NCBI GenBank assembly: GCA_020226215.1
Contig: CM035232.1
Location: forward strand, 59,963,220 to 60,027,219
Direction: 5' to 3'
DNA from: Sindora glabra
Lineage: Eukaryota > Streptophyta > Magnoliopsida > Fabales > Fabaceae
Length of the DNA: 64,000 nucleotides
The notes beneath the pieces are model-generated. The model did no database searches. It had not been told where the DNA came from and saw only the letters and a list, made by a program, of their open reading frames with translations. Both the position numbers and the translations under genes were made by a program. Every line of letters starts with the position of its first letter. Within the stretch, counting starts at the first letter, position 1. Shown here piece after piece: positions 12,505 to 26,100 of the stretch.

Positions 12505-12865
12505 TTATGGATATGAAAAACAAATATAAATACCTATTTATAATGAGTAAAGATAAGGTAAATTGTAGTACTAATCTTTAAATATATAAGTTGCTATCTA
12601 TTGTGAGTTGAGATAAAATAAATTGCAATATCTATCTCTAAATATATAAATATTTAACAATCTTGAGTTGAAATAAGTTTAATTAGGACCTATCTTCGAA
12701 TATATAGATACATGTCTATGTTTGTAGGACCTATCTTTGGATATGTAAGTACCTATTTATCTTTAGTTGAGATAAAGTAAATTATAGTACTTATCTCTAA
12801 ATGTATAAATACAATATATATTATGAATTGAGATAAGAAAAAATGTAGTACCTATCTTTGAATTA
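12505..12865. repeat. Degenerate tandem array, ~60-65-bp unit, about 6 copies
   Basis: Successive units carry the pattern TTGAGTTGAGATAAA, AATT(G/A)TAGTACC, TATCTCTAAATATATAA and TACCTATTTAT with substitutions and small gaps. No open frame is maintained, so this looks like a small non-coding minisatellite. Confidence 0.65.
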
Positions 12866-14729
12866 AATGTTGGTAGATCTTTCATTAAACTTTAATGGGT
12901 GAACCATGGGAGATACGAGACCATTAGTAACTAATAAAGATAATTTTGGTTAAATCCTGCTTTATCATATTGACATCAATTCTAAAGCTTGACTTTACTA
13001 ATTGAAAATTATATGCATAACAATTCAAAGGTAGTTTCAATTAAATGATATTGTTACGTTTTCAATGCATTAAATATTTATGGAATAATGGGGGATAAAT
13101 CTAAAAGTTTCATATTAGGTTTATATCCTTAATGAGAAAGGTTAAGCCTTTGACTTAATTGATTCACACCCTTGATGAATTTATCTTTGTAAAGTATGGA
13201 AGGGAGAGGTTGCTTCCTGAGAATCATTTTTAGGATTCAAAATGTATTTGTTAAGTCAAGATGAGTGCAAGGCCCATTTAAAAATTGTGTCATCATTACA
13301 AAGTTATGAATTATTGTATAATGTGAATATATTATCTTTATGATTCATATTCAATTCAAATGTTCAAGTTATGATCACCTTTTGGATATGCATTGTATAA
13401 ATAACTAATTTTGTGTTATTATTATTAGATAATAAGTGATGGATTATTGTATTTTTTATATCATCTAATAAAATAACAAATAATTTTAAAAGGCATGAAT
13501 GAAAAATTATTTCTTTTAAAATGTAAAGTTATGAATTTTGAGATAAAATTTTAACTTTTGAAATGAAAATTTATATCACTATGAAATTTAACAATTGTGT
13601 GTATTTACAATTTTTATAAATAAGATTCATTCATTATTTTCTCTCAAAAATAAGAGAAGGGCATCTTTCTCTTATGTTTTTATTAGGTTGATTATGGTTA
13701 TAAAAATATAAGAATTGCAATATCTTATTTTTGGTTAGACATTGTATTTTGGAAATAAAATTTTTGTAAAGTCATCTGCAACTAAATATAAAAAATATTA
13801 CTTTAAGAGTAGTTTCCTGACAATGCTTTGTCTAATATTTCCTTATTCTATTTTTTCTCATTTATATAGTTTCTCCTTTTTTTAATATCCCAACAATAAT
13901 CTATCTAAACATTATTTTTAAAATCATTCATATAAATTTAATGAAAGCTAATAGATTTTACTTGTATAATAATTTTTTTTAAAAAAATTATAAAAAATAT
14001 GACATAATAAAATTAATTGGGTTTTATTTCACATAAATAACTAATAAATTAGTTAGTAACTAATAAAATAACTAGTAACTGATAAGTTAGTTAATAACTA
14101 ATAATTTATAGATAATAGTTGATAAGATAGCTAATTGTCTAAGAAGTATTTCACAAAATTAGTTATTAAACTAACTAAAATTATAAAGTGATATAAAAAA
14201 ATATATTAATAAAAATAAATATATAATTAAAATAATTCATATTTATCTAAAATTAAATTATACTAATGTAATTAAGAAGTTTAAAATAAAAATATAGTAT
14301 TTAATAATTAATTAATTATATATTATGAACTTATATATTTATTTATTTAAATAAATTTTATTTTATTATTATTTATTATAAAATTATAATTATTTAAAAT
14401 ATAATTAATTATATTTTACGATATTATTTATTTACATATGTATTTTTATGTATTTATAATTTAAAATTAAAATATAATTATATTAAAATTAAATTAATTA
14501 TACTTTATAAAAAATAATATTTAAATTTATGTTATAAATATCATGAGTTGTAAATTAATTTAAAAAAGAAGCATAGAGTTGGAGAGAATTTAAAAAAATA
14601 GTAGTTATTTCAAATAATTTATTAAATTAAAATTTATTTTTTAATAAATTAGTATGAAAAATATTTTTAAAAATTAATATATAATTTATTAATAAAATTA
14701 ATAAATTATAAATTACTTTATTCAACCGC
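12866..14729. other. AT-rich spacer
   Basis: Nothing coding is recognised. At 14,030-14,150 there is a cluster of short AACTAATAA / TTAGTTA words giving weak local repeats. Confidence 0.5.
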
Positions 14730-15090
14730 AAAATGGAGCCTTCGTAATTGAACACTTTACTGGTGCAAGAGATAGGATCTGATATTTGGAGAAGGGAAAT
14801 GTGTGGAAAAATCTTGGGGGATCTGGCCCCAAGCAAAAGTGGTTCCGACCCAGCGGAAATGTGAGCCCCATACACAATGAGAGTGGGCAAAAGAACAGAA
14901 CAAATGTCCAACAAGACAATTACAAAGAAAGACTAGGCCGATTGACTTGCAGGTATTTCTGTCTGTTTGAGAGGCCGCTGCCGACATTTTCTTTTCTGAA
15001 AACTTGAAACTCTGAGAGATTCAGCTTCGTTGTTTGTGGGCACAGCGGAACTTGGTTTGTGGAAAAGGGCAAGATTAATTTGGTTGCGTC

Positions 15091-15380
15091 TTAAATTTCA
15101 GAGTTAATTTACTTTCTTTACTTCTGAGTACTTCAGATCTGCAGAAAAATGTTGAACAAGCTAAATATTTTCTCTTGCAGATTGCATTCTCTTCTTCTCT
15201 TTATTATTTTCTGCCTCAACTTGTGAATCTAGCTTTCTTTTGTAATTAGCACATTGTTTTCTTTCAGTTTTGTTTCTTATTTATATTTTTTTTTCTTAAA
15301 AAAGGGAAATAAAGTTTATAGGCTCGTCAGGTTAGTCTCGAAGTGGAAAAGAGACGTCATCGATGAAGGCATCAAGAGGT
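15091..15380 (+). other. Transcript-leader-like segment, duplicated at 29,159-29,432
   Basis: The segment is related to 29,159-29,432 in the same orientation. Shared words include AATTAATTTACT or AGTTAATTTACT, GCAGAA, AATATTTTCT, CTTGTGAAT or TTTGTGAAT, ACATTGTTTTCTTT and AGTGGAAA. It has the T-rich look and GAGGTAACC donor-like end (15,376) of a plant 5' untranslated exon. The region just upstream (14,730-15,080) is richer in GC but I recognise no protein. The MULE begins about 60 bases further on, so it may have inserted into the first intron of a gene. Confidence 0.4.
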
Positions 15381-15441
15381 AACCACTGCATAATTTAGAT
15401 TTTTCTTTTTTGGTTTGGTTTTTGGTTTTCGGTTTTCTTCA

Positions 15442-15545
15442 GGCAAAATTATTATATTACTATTTTTTTGAAAATTTATTTTCATTTTATCGTTGTTTGA
15501 AAATATATTACCAAAATACGCGTGAAGAGCGGAGGCGCCAGGCCG
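15442..15545 (+). repeat. Left terminal inverted repeat of the MULE
   Basis: The outer part pairs with the right end at about 26,940-27,040. It is followed by GGCGCC-containing units (15,533-15,630). The same family of ends appears twice more at 16,368 and 17,261. Confidence 0.85.
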
Positions 15546-16367
15546 GATGGCATTCTAAAGGAGGAGGCGCCAGCCCGGATGGCGCCTTCGATGAGGCTTA
15601 AGGGCACCATTCAAAATGGCGCCCTTACTTTGTAATTTTTTCTTTGAAAATAATTAATTTTGATACCATTTCAAAATAAAAAATTTAAAAATAAATAATA
15701 TGTGATTGTGATTCAAATTAAATTTTTAAAAATAAATTACTCATTTCATAATTATATTTAATATCATAAAAAAATATTTTATTCCACTTTGATATTTAAT
15801 ACATAAATTTATTATAGGAATTAAATAAGAAAGTAGTTAATGATAATAATATATTTAATAAAAATAATAAATATTTAGTAAATAATTGAATATTATTAAA
15901 ATAAAATATAAGATCAATAAAGAATAATTACGTAATTTATATTAATGTCTCTGAAAATTTGATCCAATGACACTTAATATTTATCATTTTTCAGAATTAT
16001 ATTATTACAAGTAATTATTTAATACGTTATTACACATAAGCAAATTTATTGAATTATTCAATAATATTCTTTATATACGAAGTTAAATATTGTAAAAAAT
16101 AAAAATAAATATACCGAAATAAATATATTTTTTTATTTTGTATTTATTCCAATAATATTCTTGCTATTTTGTATTTATTTCAATAAAATTATTTTTATTT
16201 TGTAACAAAATAAATACGAAATGACGAAGTTGAAAATAGTTAAAAATTTTAAAAAATGTGATTATTTCATTGCAATAATTTTTTCATTTTGTAATGAAAT
16301 TAAAATTATAATATGAATTAAATCTTTTTTATTTCATCACAATGATAAAATATTTTTGGCAATGAGA

Positions 16368-17261
16368 GGCAAAAGTACCGATTTACTATTTTTTTAGAAA
16401 CTATTTTTCGTTTTATCGTTCCTTCGAAATATTTTATCAAAATACGCACAGCTGCGGAGAGATGCCAAATGGCGTGCTGAGGGACGCCAGATGAAATGGC
16501 GCCGTTGGTGCTCGAGGGAAGGACGCCAGGCGATATGGCGCCTTTGGCCTTCGGCACCCTTACTCCTCATTTCTAAGTTAATTAGCCAGTGATCGTGTTT
16601 ACTATGGATCTAAAACACTTGGATTTTGGTATTGTACATGGCCAGCATCCCATCTATGTTGACAATTGTACTACGTGTTTTGACCTCAATATTTGGTGGA
16701 CTTAATTCAAAACGTATTAAATAAACATAACATTTAATGTCATTTACAAGGATAATGGTTATATATCCTTCAAATATTATAATTAATATTATTAATTTTT
16801 TTATATTTATTATAACTATTTATTCCTTTCTTCACCTATAATATTAAAATAAATAATGAGATAAAAATTTAATTAAAAATAATTATATATTTCATATTAT
16901 GAAGATAAAATTTATTAATTTATTTAATATTATTTATTTATTTTAACATGGTAAATAAATAAAATAATAGATAATTATAACAATTGTGAAAATAAAAAAT
17001 TAATAATGTTAGTTATTAAATTTGGGAGATGTCATTATCATTACTTTTATAAAAAAATTAAATATTCTAATTATTTTAAAGTTTATTATTTTCTATTATT
17101 TATATATTAACTTAAAATTTGAGAGATGTGCCTCGACCGCCCTCAAAGGCACCATTTGGTTAAGCATCTCTCCGCCGCTGTGTGTATTTTGGTAAAATAT
17201 TTCGAAAGAACGGTAAAATGAAAAATAGTTTCTAAAAAAATAGTAAATCGATACTTTTGCC
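16368..17261. mobile_element. Non-autonomous MULE nested in the large MULE, ~0.9 kb
   Basis: The left end GGCAAAAGTACCGATTTACT and the right end (read on the minus strand GGCAAAAGTATCGATTTACT) form inverted repeats about 100 bp long that match with only a few differences through GCGGAGAGATGCC. They are clearly related to the ends of the enclosing element, so the same transposase could have recognised them. Flanks CAATGAGA (16,360-16,367) and CAACAAGA (17,262-17,269) agree at 6 of 8 bases, a possible decayed target duplication. The interior is non-coding: GGCGCC-rich repeats next to the left end and plain AT-rich sequence elsewhere. Confidence 0.8.
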
Positions 17262-17654
17262 CAACAAGATGTGGAACATGAAATAATCCTTATCATTAGA
17301 AAAAAAATAGACACACATTATTTTAAAAAATTTGTAACTAATTTATATTTGTTAATAATTTATAATAATTAAAGTTATGAAAATAAAATTCAAGAGGAGA
17401 GAATAAAAATCTAGTTAGAAGGATGTTGTTAGAAAAAAATTGCATATATTTGATGCGTTATATGAGAATTGAATTGATTATGTATTTGTGAGAAGAATTG
17501 CTAATTAAAATCGATATAAGTACCTACGCAAGAAGATAAAAATGTCGTAATAATCAAAATCATTCTAAATGTTGATGTTTAGTAATAAAGTAATAAGATA
17601 GATGTGTATGAATATACAATAAACATGAAAAAGAACGCTAATATCTACGTAGGT

Positions 17655-20110
17655 GATGTCCAGTCCCACATCCACGATTGGCAATATGGCGACCACATCT
17701 ACTAACCCTCTACGCAGGCTTGGGAGTCACATCTCCGGTGTCTGTGGCTCCTCTACCTCCAACTCCCGCTCTACTTCTGTCTCTGGCTCCTACTTTGACT
17801 CCACCTCTACCTCTATTTGCAAGCACTGAGTCATCTGTCATCATGCCACCAAGTGCTGATCCCTGATTTTGAGTATGTAGATCAAATGCAGGACGATATG
17901 GTTGTGATGGACCAGCATTACCGGAAGGAAAAATATGGAATGAAGATGAAACTCCTGGTATATGTGAAAATGCCTAGAATGAAGATTGAACACCAGAAGT
18001 AAACTGGTACATCTGGGATGATGACTGACCATATAGTGCAGCTAGAAACATGGTGGAGAATGAAGTATCATCAGGTGCAGTAGGGTACATATGAGATGAG
18101 ACAGTCATATCAAGCATCATCATCATGGTGTCCTGGGCAGTTGATGGTGGAGTCTGTTGCACTGTCGAAGTGGACGGAACATCAACCTGCGACGTAGGTC
18201 ATGGAGCAGTGCGACGACGTTGATGAGAACGAGTCTGATCATGGTCACCTTCCGCAGGGTCTGGGATATGATGGGCATGAGGAGCTGGCTTCGCATGTAA
18301 GTCAATAATCACATGATCAACCTCCTGAATAGCATGAAGGATAGAGTCCGTCGCTGATCTAAGTGCATCAAAGGTGAACCTAGACTGCCCCTCAGGTGTA
18401 GTGAAGTCCTGTAGTGTGGACACCTCATCTACCTGTGCAAATTTTTGACATTAAAGTTAGTTACAATACTAATGTACAGGAAGAAAATCATACACAGAAA
18501 TCTAGCATGCAGTGTTACCACAAGGTCTAGCGCTCCCCCAACGGGTGTAATAAATCGCCTAGTAACCGGTCTGTACCATGCCATGTACTCAGACCGTGGG
18601 CCTAGGACTAGTCGTGTAGTCGGCTTGGCGATAGCGCACGAGTCTCGTCGGATATCCCAGAGTGCAATGTACGGCTAATGGCGGATATGCCACTCCTCAT
18701 CATGCCGACTGGACAAGTGAAGGCAATGGACCTCCGCCATCTGCTTTGGTGGCTCAGGAATAGGGTGGCGTAGTCTAAACTATCGCAAAATACTATCTGG
18801 TTGGTGCCACTCGACAATCTGAAAGTGAATGAGTGGCACCACTACTGTCCACATGTCACTCCCGTCAAAACAATACTGAGGAAGTGATGTGATAACCACC
18901 TCAGTGTACGGGATTCAGACGATCTGAACTTACACATTTATATTATCATTTAAATGCGACAATGAAATGGATAATGGAATGAAATAAAAATATACATTAT
19001 CCCCTTCATACCTAATCGAGACGAAGACGGTCCAACACATATCTATAATAGGGTAGGCTGTGTATCGGACTATCTTGAAATATCTTTTGATAGTGCCACC
19101 TACCAAGTACAATAACTAAGTTAAACAACTTAAAAGTTAACTTAATTACAAGTGTAAATTAAAAAACTTTCTAACCTGTGAGTTAGGGGGCCAATCCCTG
19201 CATCCCCCTTTGGTCTGTCTGGAACGGTAATCGCATGGGTAATAGTGAGAAATCTATCCTATGCCCAAAGCTGCAGTAGTAGGCAACACCCTCTATCTCC
19301 TTATAATCTAGAGCAGTGACCTTACAGAGCTCTCTGTACAGATAGGCCAGGCAGGCAGATCCCCAACTATACGTCTCAGCCTCATGGAAGTCTCCTAATA
19401 AGGGTAAGTGCATGAGGTGGACATACGTGCCAGAGTGGCCTGGAAACAACGTCCCACCAATGAGACGTAAAATGTAGGATCGGGTGAATCTCTGCAATGT
19501 CACCTCGTCCGCACCATCTAGAAGATAAGTGAAATGTCTCTCCAACCAACTCATTTTCAATTGCCCCCTCTGATGACATTCTCGTCCACCGGTAACTGCA
19601 ATCCCAGTACTCCTCTATCAGAGCTCCCCATCTCCACACAGTGGGACCCGTCACTGCTTGACCATCAATGGGTAGGTCGAGCTGCAAAGTCACATCCTGC
19701 AATGTAATAGTGGTCTCCCCTGCGGCATGTGAAAAGTGTGTCTTCGGCCTCCACCGCTCTACAAAAGCACTGATCAACTGATGGTCAATTGGCACAAACT
19801 TGTACATCACCAGGCCGTAAAAACCTGCCTCTCGTAACAAGGGGACAATTAACTCCGGCGGCTACTGGTGATGGTAGTGATGAGCTCGTCGAATCCTCAA
19901 CACACGGTCAGGTTACAAAAAAAAATGATTAATAATTATTGCGTCTGACAATACAGAAAAGGTTTAATCAACTTTAAGATCTAACTATTTCCATACATGA
20001 CCTGCCTAAATCGACTGAGATATGTGTGAGTCCTGAGCCGTCAGAAGTGTAGGATCTCGTGGTCCAAGATCAACTCGTCGGGAAGTGGATGTCATCTGCT
20101 AATATAAGAA
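17655..20110 (-). pseudogene. Plant mobile domain (PMD / MAIN-like) gene, decayed
   Basis: Minus-strand reading gives the hallmarks of the PMD family in order. A DLGPRDPTLLTAQ.SHIS N-terminus (20,095-20,010) is followed by a short intron and ELIVPLLREAGFYGLV. Then come HQLISAFVERWRPKTHFS and GETTITLQDVTLQLDLPIDG (19,850-19,660), and after a frameshift near 19,560 RFTRSYILRLIGGTLF with ETYSWGSACLAYLYRELC. Further exons near 18,900-18,680 hold PLIHFQIVEWHQP and YMAWYRPVTRRFI. The C-terminus is Gly/Arg-rich (GRGGVKVGARDRS). PMD proteins exist both as host silencing factors (MAIN, MAIL1) and inside transposons. Position and strand inside a MULE, downstream of the transposase, make this a transposon-borne copy. 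Several stops and at least one frameshift argue against function. Confidence 0.85.
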
Positions 20111-20364
20111 TTGCATTAGGATGGAATTTAGACACACACTAATATAACATACATGTACAATTTAACTACAAAGATCTACACAATAATTTATAGCACTTAG
20201 ACGATCGAAGTAATTTTTTAACATTACTAGTAATGGGGTCACATATATATATCTATAATGGTATGCAATTTTACAACAATCAAACAAATCACATCATTTG
20301 ACCGTTACACTTGTGACATTAATTAACATACTTCGTAATATATATGCAAAAGTAAAAATTAAAA

Positions 20365-23101
20365 TCAATGTGAAGAAGGGCTTTCATCTCCATGTAGAAG
20401 TGGGCAGCGCCTACGATTATGACCTTCCATCTTACAAAGATCGCATTTTTTCATGACACCACTCTCTTGAGGCCAATCCATCTCATTTCTGATCTGTGTC
20501 GACCTCGGTTGTCCCTTTTCATCTAATCTTCCATAATTTGGAACCAGGACAGGAAATGGTGGTAGGTTATTCCATTGCGACCACTCCCCGATCAACCACT
20601 ACTCAGATTAGTAGCAATTAAGTAGGGTGTCAAGTCTGTATATAGGATCGACATATGGTTCCCACGATATGTTGACTGAGGCACAAGCAGCAATAATATA
20701 AGCGCAAGGATACCTATATGCTTGGAATTGTCCACATTCACATTGCCCTTTGTCTAATAATACTTCGACGACCTTTTCAAATGATATCAAGGCCCTCCAT
20801 CACTTCAAACTTAGTTCCTTGTCTATTATAAGCACGAACGTGGTAAGAAGAAGCACGTGACTGGATAGTCGCAAGCTCCTATCTGAATCTGCTTGCGTAT
20901 ATGTGACCTTGTTGTAGTTCAGCATGTGCTTCTTTTGCCCTTTCCACAAAATACTTGACACATCTATAGTATGTTTGTTGAACAAGACATGTGATTGGTA
21001 GCTTCCTTAATTCTTTGAAGAGGCCATTAATGCACTCTATTATGTTAGTCGTCATATGACCATATCTTCCTTTATCATAAGCAAGCATCCACTTCTCCAT
21101 TGGAATAGAGGTCAACTGCTTGTGGATCTCCTCATTGACTTTGCTCAGGTTGTCCAATCTCTCCATGACCTTTTCTCGATTTGACTCATATACTGAACAC
21201 AAGGAGACAGATAGGTTAACCGGGTTGAACTTCCAGAAACATAAATTTACAGATGAAAGGTTCAATAAAAAAGTTGTGCTATAAGGCGTACCAATCTTGA
21301 GGATAGCTTTCTTGACATTGTCATCTCTGCATTTCTTGCGAACATTGCTGGTAATATATCTGATACAGTACCGATGAAAAGCATGAGGAGGCTGCCATCC
21401 TAAATTTTCGTTGGTTACAGCATCTTTTATAACTCAATGCCGATCTGATATCAAGCATATTCCTTACTGGTTCGTAACATTTACCCGTAATAATGCCAAA
21501 AATCAACTCCAGTTTTCATAGTTCTCCTTTTCAACAATGGCGAAGGCAAGAGGTACGAGACATTTGTTACCGTCCTAGATCGCAGCAATCAATAGCATAC
21601 CTCTGTACTTGCCATACAGAAAAGTTCCATCAACTTGTATGAATTGCTTGCAGTAGGGAAACGCGACAATATATAGCTTAAAAGCCCAGAAAACTCGGTT
21701 GAAAATATGTTTTTGTGGATCAACACGGTTGTAAACTATGATGAATTCTTCTGACTCCAACTTGAACAGAGCTTGGTCACAATAACCTAAAATGTTCAAC
21801 CATTTGGGGAGTACTTCATATGATTTATCCCAATCTCCGTACATATTGACAATTGCCTTCTATTTTGCCTTTCATGCTTTTCTGTACGAAATCTTATACC
21901 CATACAGGCCTTCGACCCTCTCTTGTATAAGCGAGATTAGAACATCTTGCTTCACTTTAATCATCTCCAGTATCAAGGAACTGATATACTCAGAGTTAAG
22001 AGACTAGTGATCCTGTGTTAAGCTGGCATTAACACATGTGTGAGGCTCTGAAAATCTAGTTATTGTCCGAGTGTTAGAATTCTTCAGATTGGTCGCTCTA
22101 AAGCGGAATTTGCATTTGTCCCCATAATTATCACACTTCACACTCAATCTTCTAGTATCTGATTCCTCCACATAATAACTATGGTGCCTTCTGATGTAGT
22201 GATGCTTGGTTGCAGCAATTAATGCCTCCTTGCAATCAAACTCTTGTCCAATCTGTAAGTCATCCATGCCATAATCATAGCTTGGTTTCATTATTTCCAG
22301 AAATTCATTAGCATTCCTTACGGCATCCCAATCAATGTAAGAGAAGACAGCAACTTGAGGGATACTGCATGAAGTCTGTGCATCATTGTCACTTCTCACA
22401 CACCAGCTTGGTACACTGTCTCCATGTGTAGTTGCACGTTCTTCATCATCAGTGTCACGATCATTACCGTTACTGCAAGACATCTCATCGTCTTCAAAAC
22501 CAGACTCAAGGTGGACATCTATTAATATAGGATCAGTGGATTCTTCCTCTACGATCAGTAAGACACTTGTTGAACCTATCATGGTGTGTGATACATTTCT
22601 CGGGAAAACACCTGCAACAAATGGGTCCAATGCAGGAGTATAACTATCAGAAATGTGGAACTCAATTCCACCTGTGTAAGGAGGGCCTTCCCGCACCATC
22701 GAACAACTAGTACTGACATAAGCCGTTGGATCTACGGGTGGTCTAGTTATTGGGACTCTTTCTTGTGAACCAAGGTTGACAGCGTGCAGTTCGGATGTGA
22801 TCACCTTCATGTACAATTCCATTGCTGTCATCGTCGGATGTTGTTCGTAACTTGCTATAGCACACGCCAAGTCTTCATCGTTCGTATGCCATATATTGAG
22901 CCTCTGTTTGATGCTGTGGAAACCTGTAAATAATTTTTCTCACAGCTTCAATCGGGCATGAATTCTCTCTCGCAAAACATCCATAGTGCTACATTCTCTC
23001 AATTTCAATGCCTTTGGGGGAGGTCCATCTAAAATTACCTCCATCGAGCCCTCAATCATTGTACCATTTGAATATATAAAAGCAATTAAACTCTTCTTCA
23101 T
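20365..23101 (-). pseudogene. MULE (MuDR-type) transposase, decayed
   Basis: The likely start is the ATG at 23,101-23,099 (MKKSLIAFIYSNGTMIEGSM). An N-terminal PB1-like/MuDR region is followed by a longer open part at 22,870-22,004 with the Mu DNA-binding domain (QIGQEFDCKEALIAATKHHY...CKFRFRATNLKNS). The MULE catalytic domain follows. The first acidic residue is in FIQVDGTFLYGKYRGMLLIA near 21,650, the second in CLISDRH near 21,430, then the conserved TTNIIECINGLFKELR near 21,040. A SWIM zinc finger (CECGQFQAYRYPCAY, near 20,750; the usual His is Tyr) and a zinc knuckle (CDLCKMEGHNRRRC, near 20,430) end the protein. In-frame stops occur near 22,950, 22,006, 21,570, 21,430 and 20,880. It acts, when intact, in the nucleus on the element's inverted repeats. 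Confidence 0.9.
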
Positions 23102-23129
23102 CTCGTTACTTTTAGGTGCAAAATATTCA

Positions 23130-26100
23130 CTGCACTCTCACAACTGACACATATTATCATATACAATTTTTGTTCTTACAAACAAATGAACTGGTATTTA
23201 ATATTACAAGTAAAAATGAACGGAATGTATTATTATTTTTGTAATGTATTTATTTAATAATACGTAATAATTTAACCGCACAAGCTAAACCTATTCCGAC
23301 CTTTACAGGTCGACATTTTTTTCCGACAAATTTTTATGCTATTTTTACACTTATTCGTAATTTTTCATACTTCATAAATTTTTAATGTTCATTTGCAAGT
23401 GTGATTTAAATAATTTAATTCTAATTCTTCTTTTTTTTAAATAATTTAATTCTATTTTTACACTTCTTTTTTTTAATTCTGATGTAATATAAATAAATTA
23501 TTACAAATAAAAATAAATTTATAATTGAAATAATGATTTCAATTTTCACTTACATGTACACTATTGAAAAAAAGCTTAATTTTTAAATTTTTTTTGCATA
23601 ACAATTCTTCGTATATAACAAACATATCCTATAATAGGATAATTTTCTCCGACTATGTAAATATTATTTCTTTTTAAAATTAATATAATATTTGGCCATA
23701 TAATCTTATTTATATTTTAATTTATCTTTTTCAATTGTCATTTTTTTGTTTATTCTGCACAAATTATACTAATTAAATTGATTAGCTTTTTCAATACCCT
23801 ACATTGGTAGGTTATTTTCACGAGAATTTTCTCCCTTTACACCTATTACTAAATAGCAACTAAAATTATTTACACATTATTGTTTGTTTATTTTTATGAT
23901 TACAATCATGAATTCTTTTTTACGTACACTGACTTCATCTAATACTTATATTACAGTACCTCTATATATATTTTAATACTTTTTAAATAAACCTATGTAT
24001 AGTATAATTTTTCCGACTACGTTTATTATTCTTGCATTTATAATATCTACCATTTAAATAGAAAAATATTCATATTTTCAATAACAATAACTTATTTTTT
24101 AAAGCTTCTGGTTACATCCACATATCCTAAAATTTTATTTTTATTACCTCTCTTATGATATATTAAAATTTCACATGAAAAATTTCTCTAAATATAACGT
24201 TCACCTAGACCCTAAAACCTATTTTAGAATACATTTCTTTATCTCATTTATTCTTCTTTTAATAGCACAACCTATTACAATACATATAAATTTATACAAA
24301 TTTTTCATAAATCATAATTTCACATCATAAATCATAATAATTAATATAAAATAAAAAAAACTCATATTATTTATATCATAATATTCTAAACAAATTTCTC
24401 TACCTCTATAAAAGATATTTTCATGATGACTAATAAAAATTATAATATAAGCACAAAATTTATAAAATACTAACTGGTAGGTATTAGAAAAAGTAAATAG
24501 AAAAAAGCCTCTACATGAAAGAAAAATTTATTAGATATTTTAATAACTTTAATCTCTAAGTAAAAATTATAACATATTATTGTATCATTAAAAAAATTAT
24601 GCAAAAATCATGCTAAATTAAATATATCTTGTAAGATAATATATAAAAGGAATAAAAATAATAACGTAGATAAAATTTTATTGATATATATTTAATTTTA
24701 AATATAGTGTTTGAATTTTTTTATCAAGAAAATATTAATAAATTTTAAAAGAGAAATAATTTTTATTCTTAAATACTTTTATTAGAATTGGAATATATAA
24801 TTAATTATTTCAATTAACGCTTCTCATAACATTCATTTTTTTAAATTATTTTAAGATAAAAATAAAATATGTTTCATTATGTCAATATTATGTAATTATC
24901 TTATTATTTAAATCGTAAATAATATAAGTCAAAATAAAAAATTATAGCAAAATAAATTAAAAATAGGGGAAGTACTATGTGAAGGGTAAAATAATAAGTG
25001 TTAAAAATTAAATATATAATTAATTAATTTTATTAAATAATATATTTAATTATTAAAAATAATTTTATGTCAAAAAAAATAAATTGTATTGTATTTATAT
25101 TATTCAATATATTGCATTTGAACTTCTAATAGAATGATTGAAAAAAGAAAGGAGAAAAAATTAAACAAAGTAGATGAAATGAAGAAAAAATAATGTACGA
25201 ACTATAAATCCTTGGAGAAGTCTTAGTTGATATATTTTAAATTTAAAACATAATATTAAAAAATTATTATCAACAAAAATTTGAAAAAATTTATGCAAAT
25301 AAAATTTAATTTAATTACTAAGTATTTTTTTAAAAATATAATATAAAATTAATTATTTTTAATAATAAAATGTATATTAAAGCTTTAATTTATTTAAAAT
25401 ATTATAATAAGCTAAAAAAATATAACTTATTATATTTATGTTAATTAATGATGTTAATGTTTTAGACCATAGACAATATGAGTAGATATAAAAAGAATAC
25501 AATAGAGTAAATAAGAAATAAACAATACGTACAGTATAAAATAATAAAAAATTGATTGTATAATAAATTAATTAATTAAATGAATTATATAATTTTTCTA
25601 GAATACATTTATAATAAAAAATTGATATATCTTACTGTTAAAAAATATTGGTGTATATGATTTAAATACCATGAGTTAACAAAAAAGAATAACAAAAATG
25701 TACAATAAAAAAGATAAAACAAATAGAAATAATATATAAAATATTAAGTCTTTACAAAATACCCTCAATTGATTTTTACTTATTTTGACATATATTACTC
25801 TAAAATTAATATAAAAATATTGATCAATAAGATAATATATTCTCATAATAATCAACATACAATAAAAATAATCTTATTTTTATCATATCCTATATCTTAA
25901 AAAATTTTATATTTTAAAAATATCTAAACATAATTTTTACCTAAATTGTAAATTTTATTTTAAGATACTTTTCTTTATCCCTTTTATTTTTCTTTTAAAA
26001 TTAGAAACTATCACAGATCATATAAATGTGTTCAAATTTTTCCTAAATCCTATATCATAATTTCACAACATAAATCATAATAATCAACATAAAATAAATA

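Larger units (their letters stand above)
10770..13550. repeat. Dispersed ~110-bp duplicate (10,770-10,870 and 13,440-13,550)
   Basis: Both copies share ATTTTAAAAGG followed by a run through TGTAAAGTTAT and GAATTTTGAGATAAAA with scattered mismatches, in the same orientation and 2.7 kb apart. They may be ends of one inserted element or an old local duplication. I see no coding content. Confidence 0.5.

Noticed and set aside
17678..18678. Plus-strand open frames of 60-77 aa
   Set aside because: They are antisense shadows of the PMD gene, whose minus-strand reading matches a known family.
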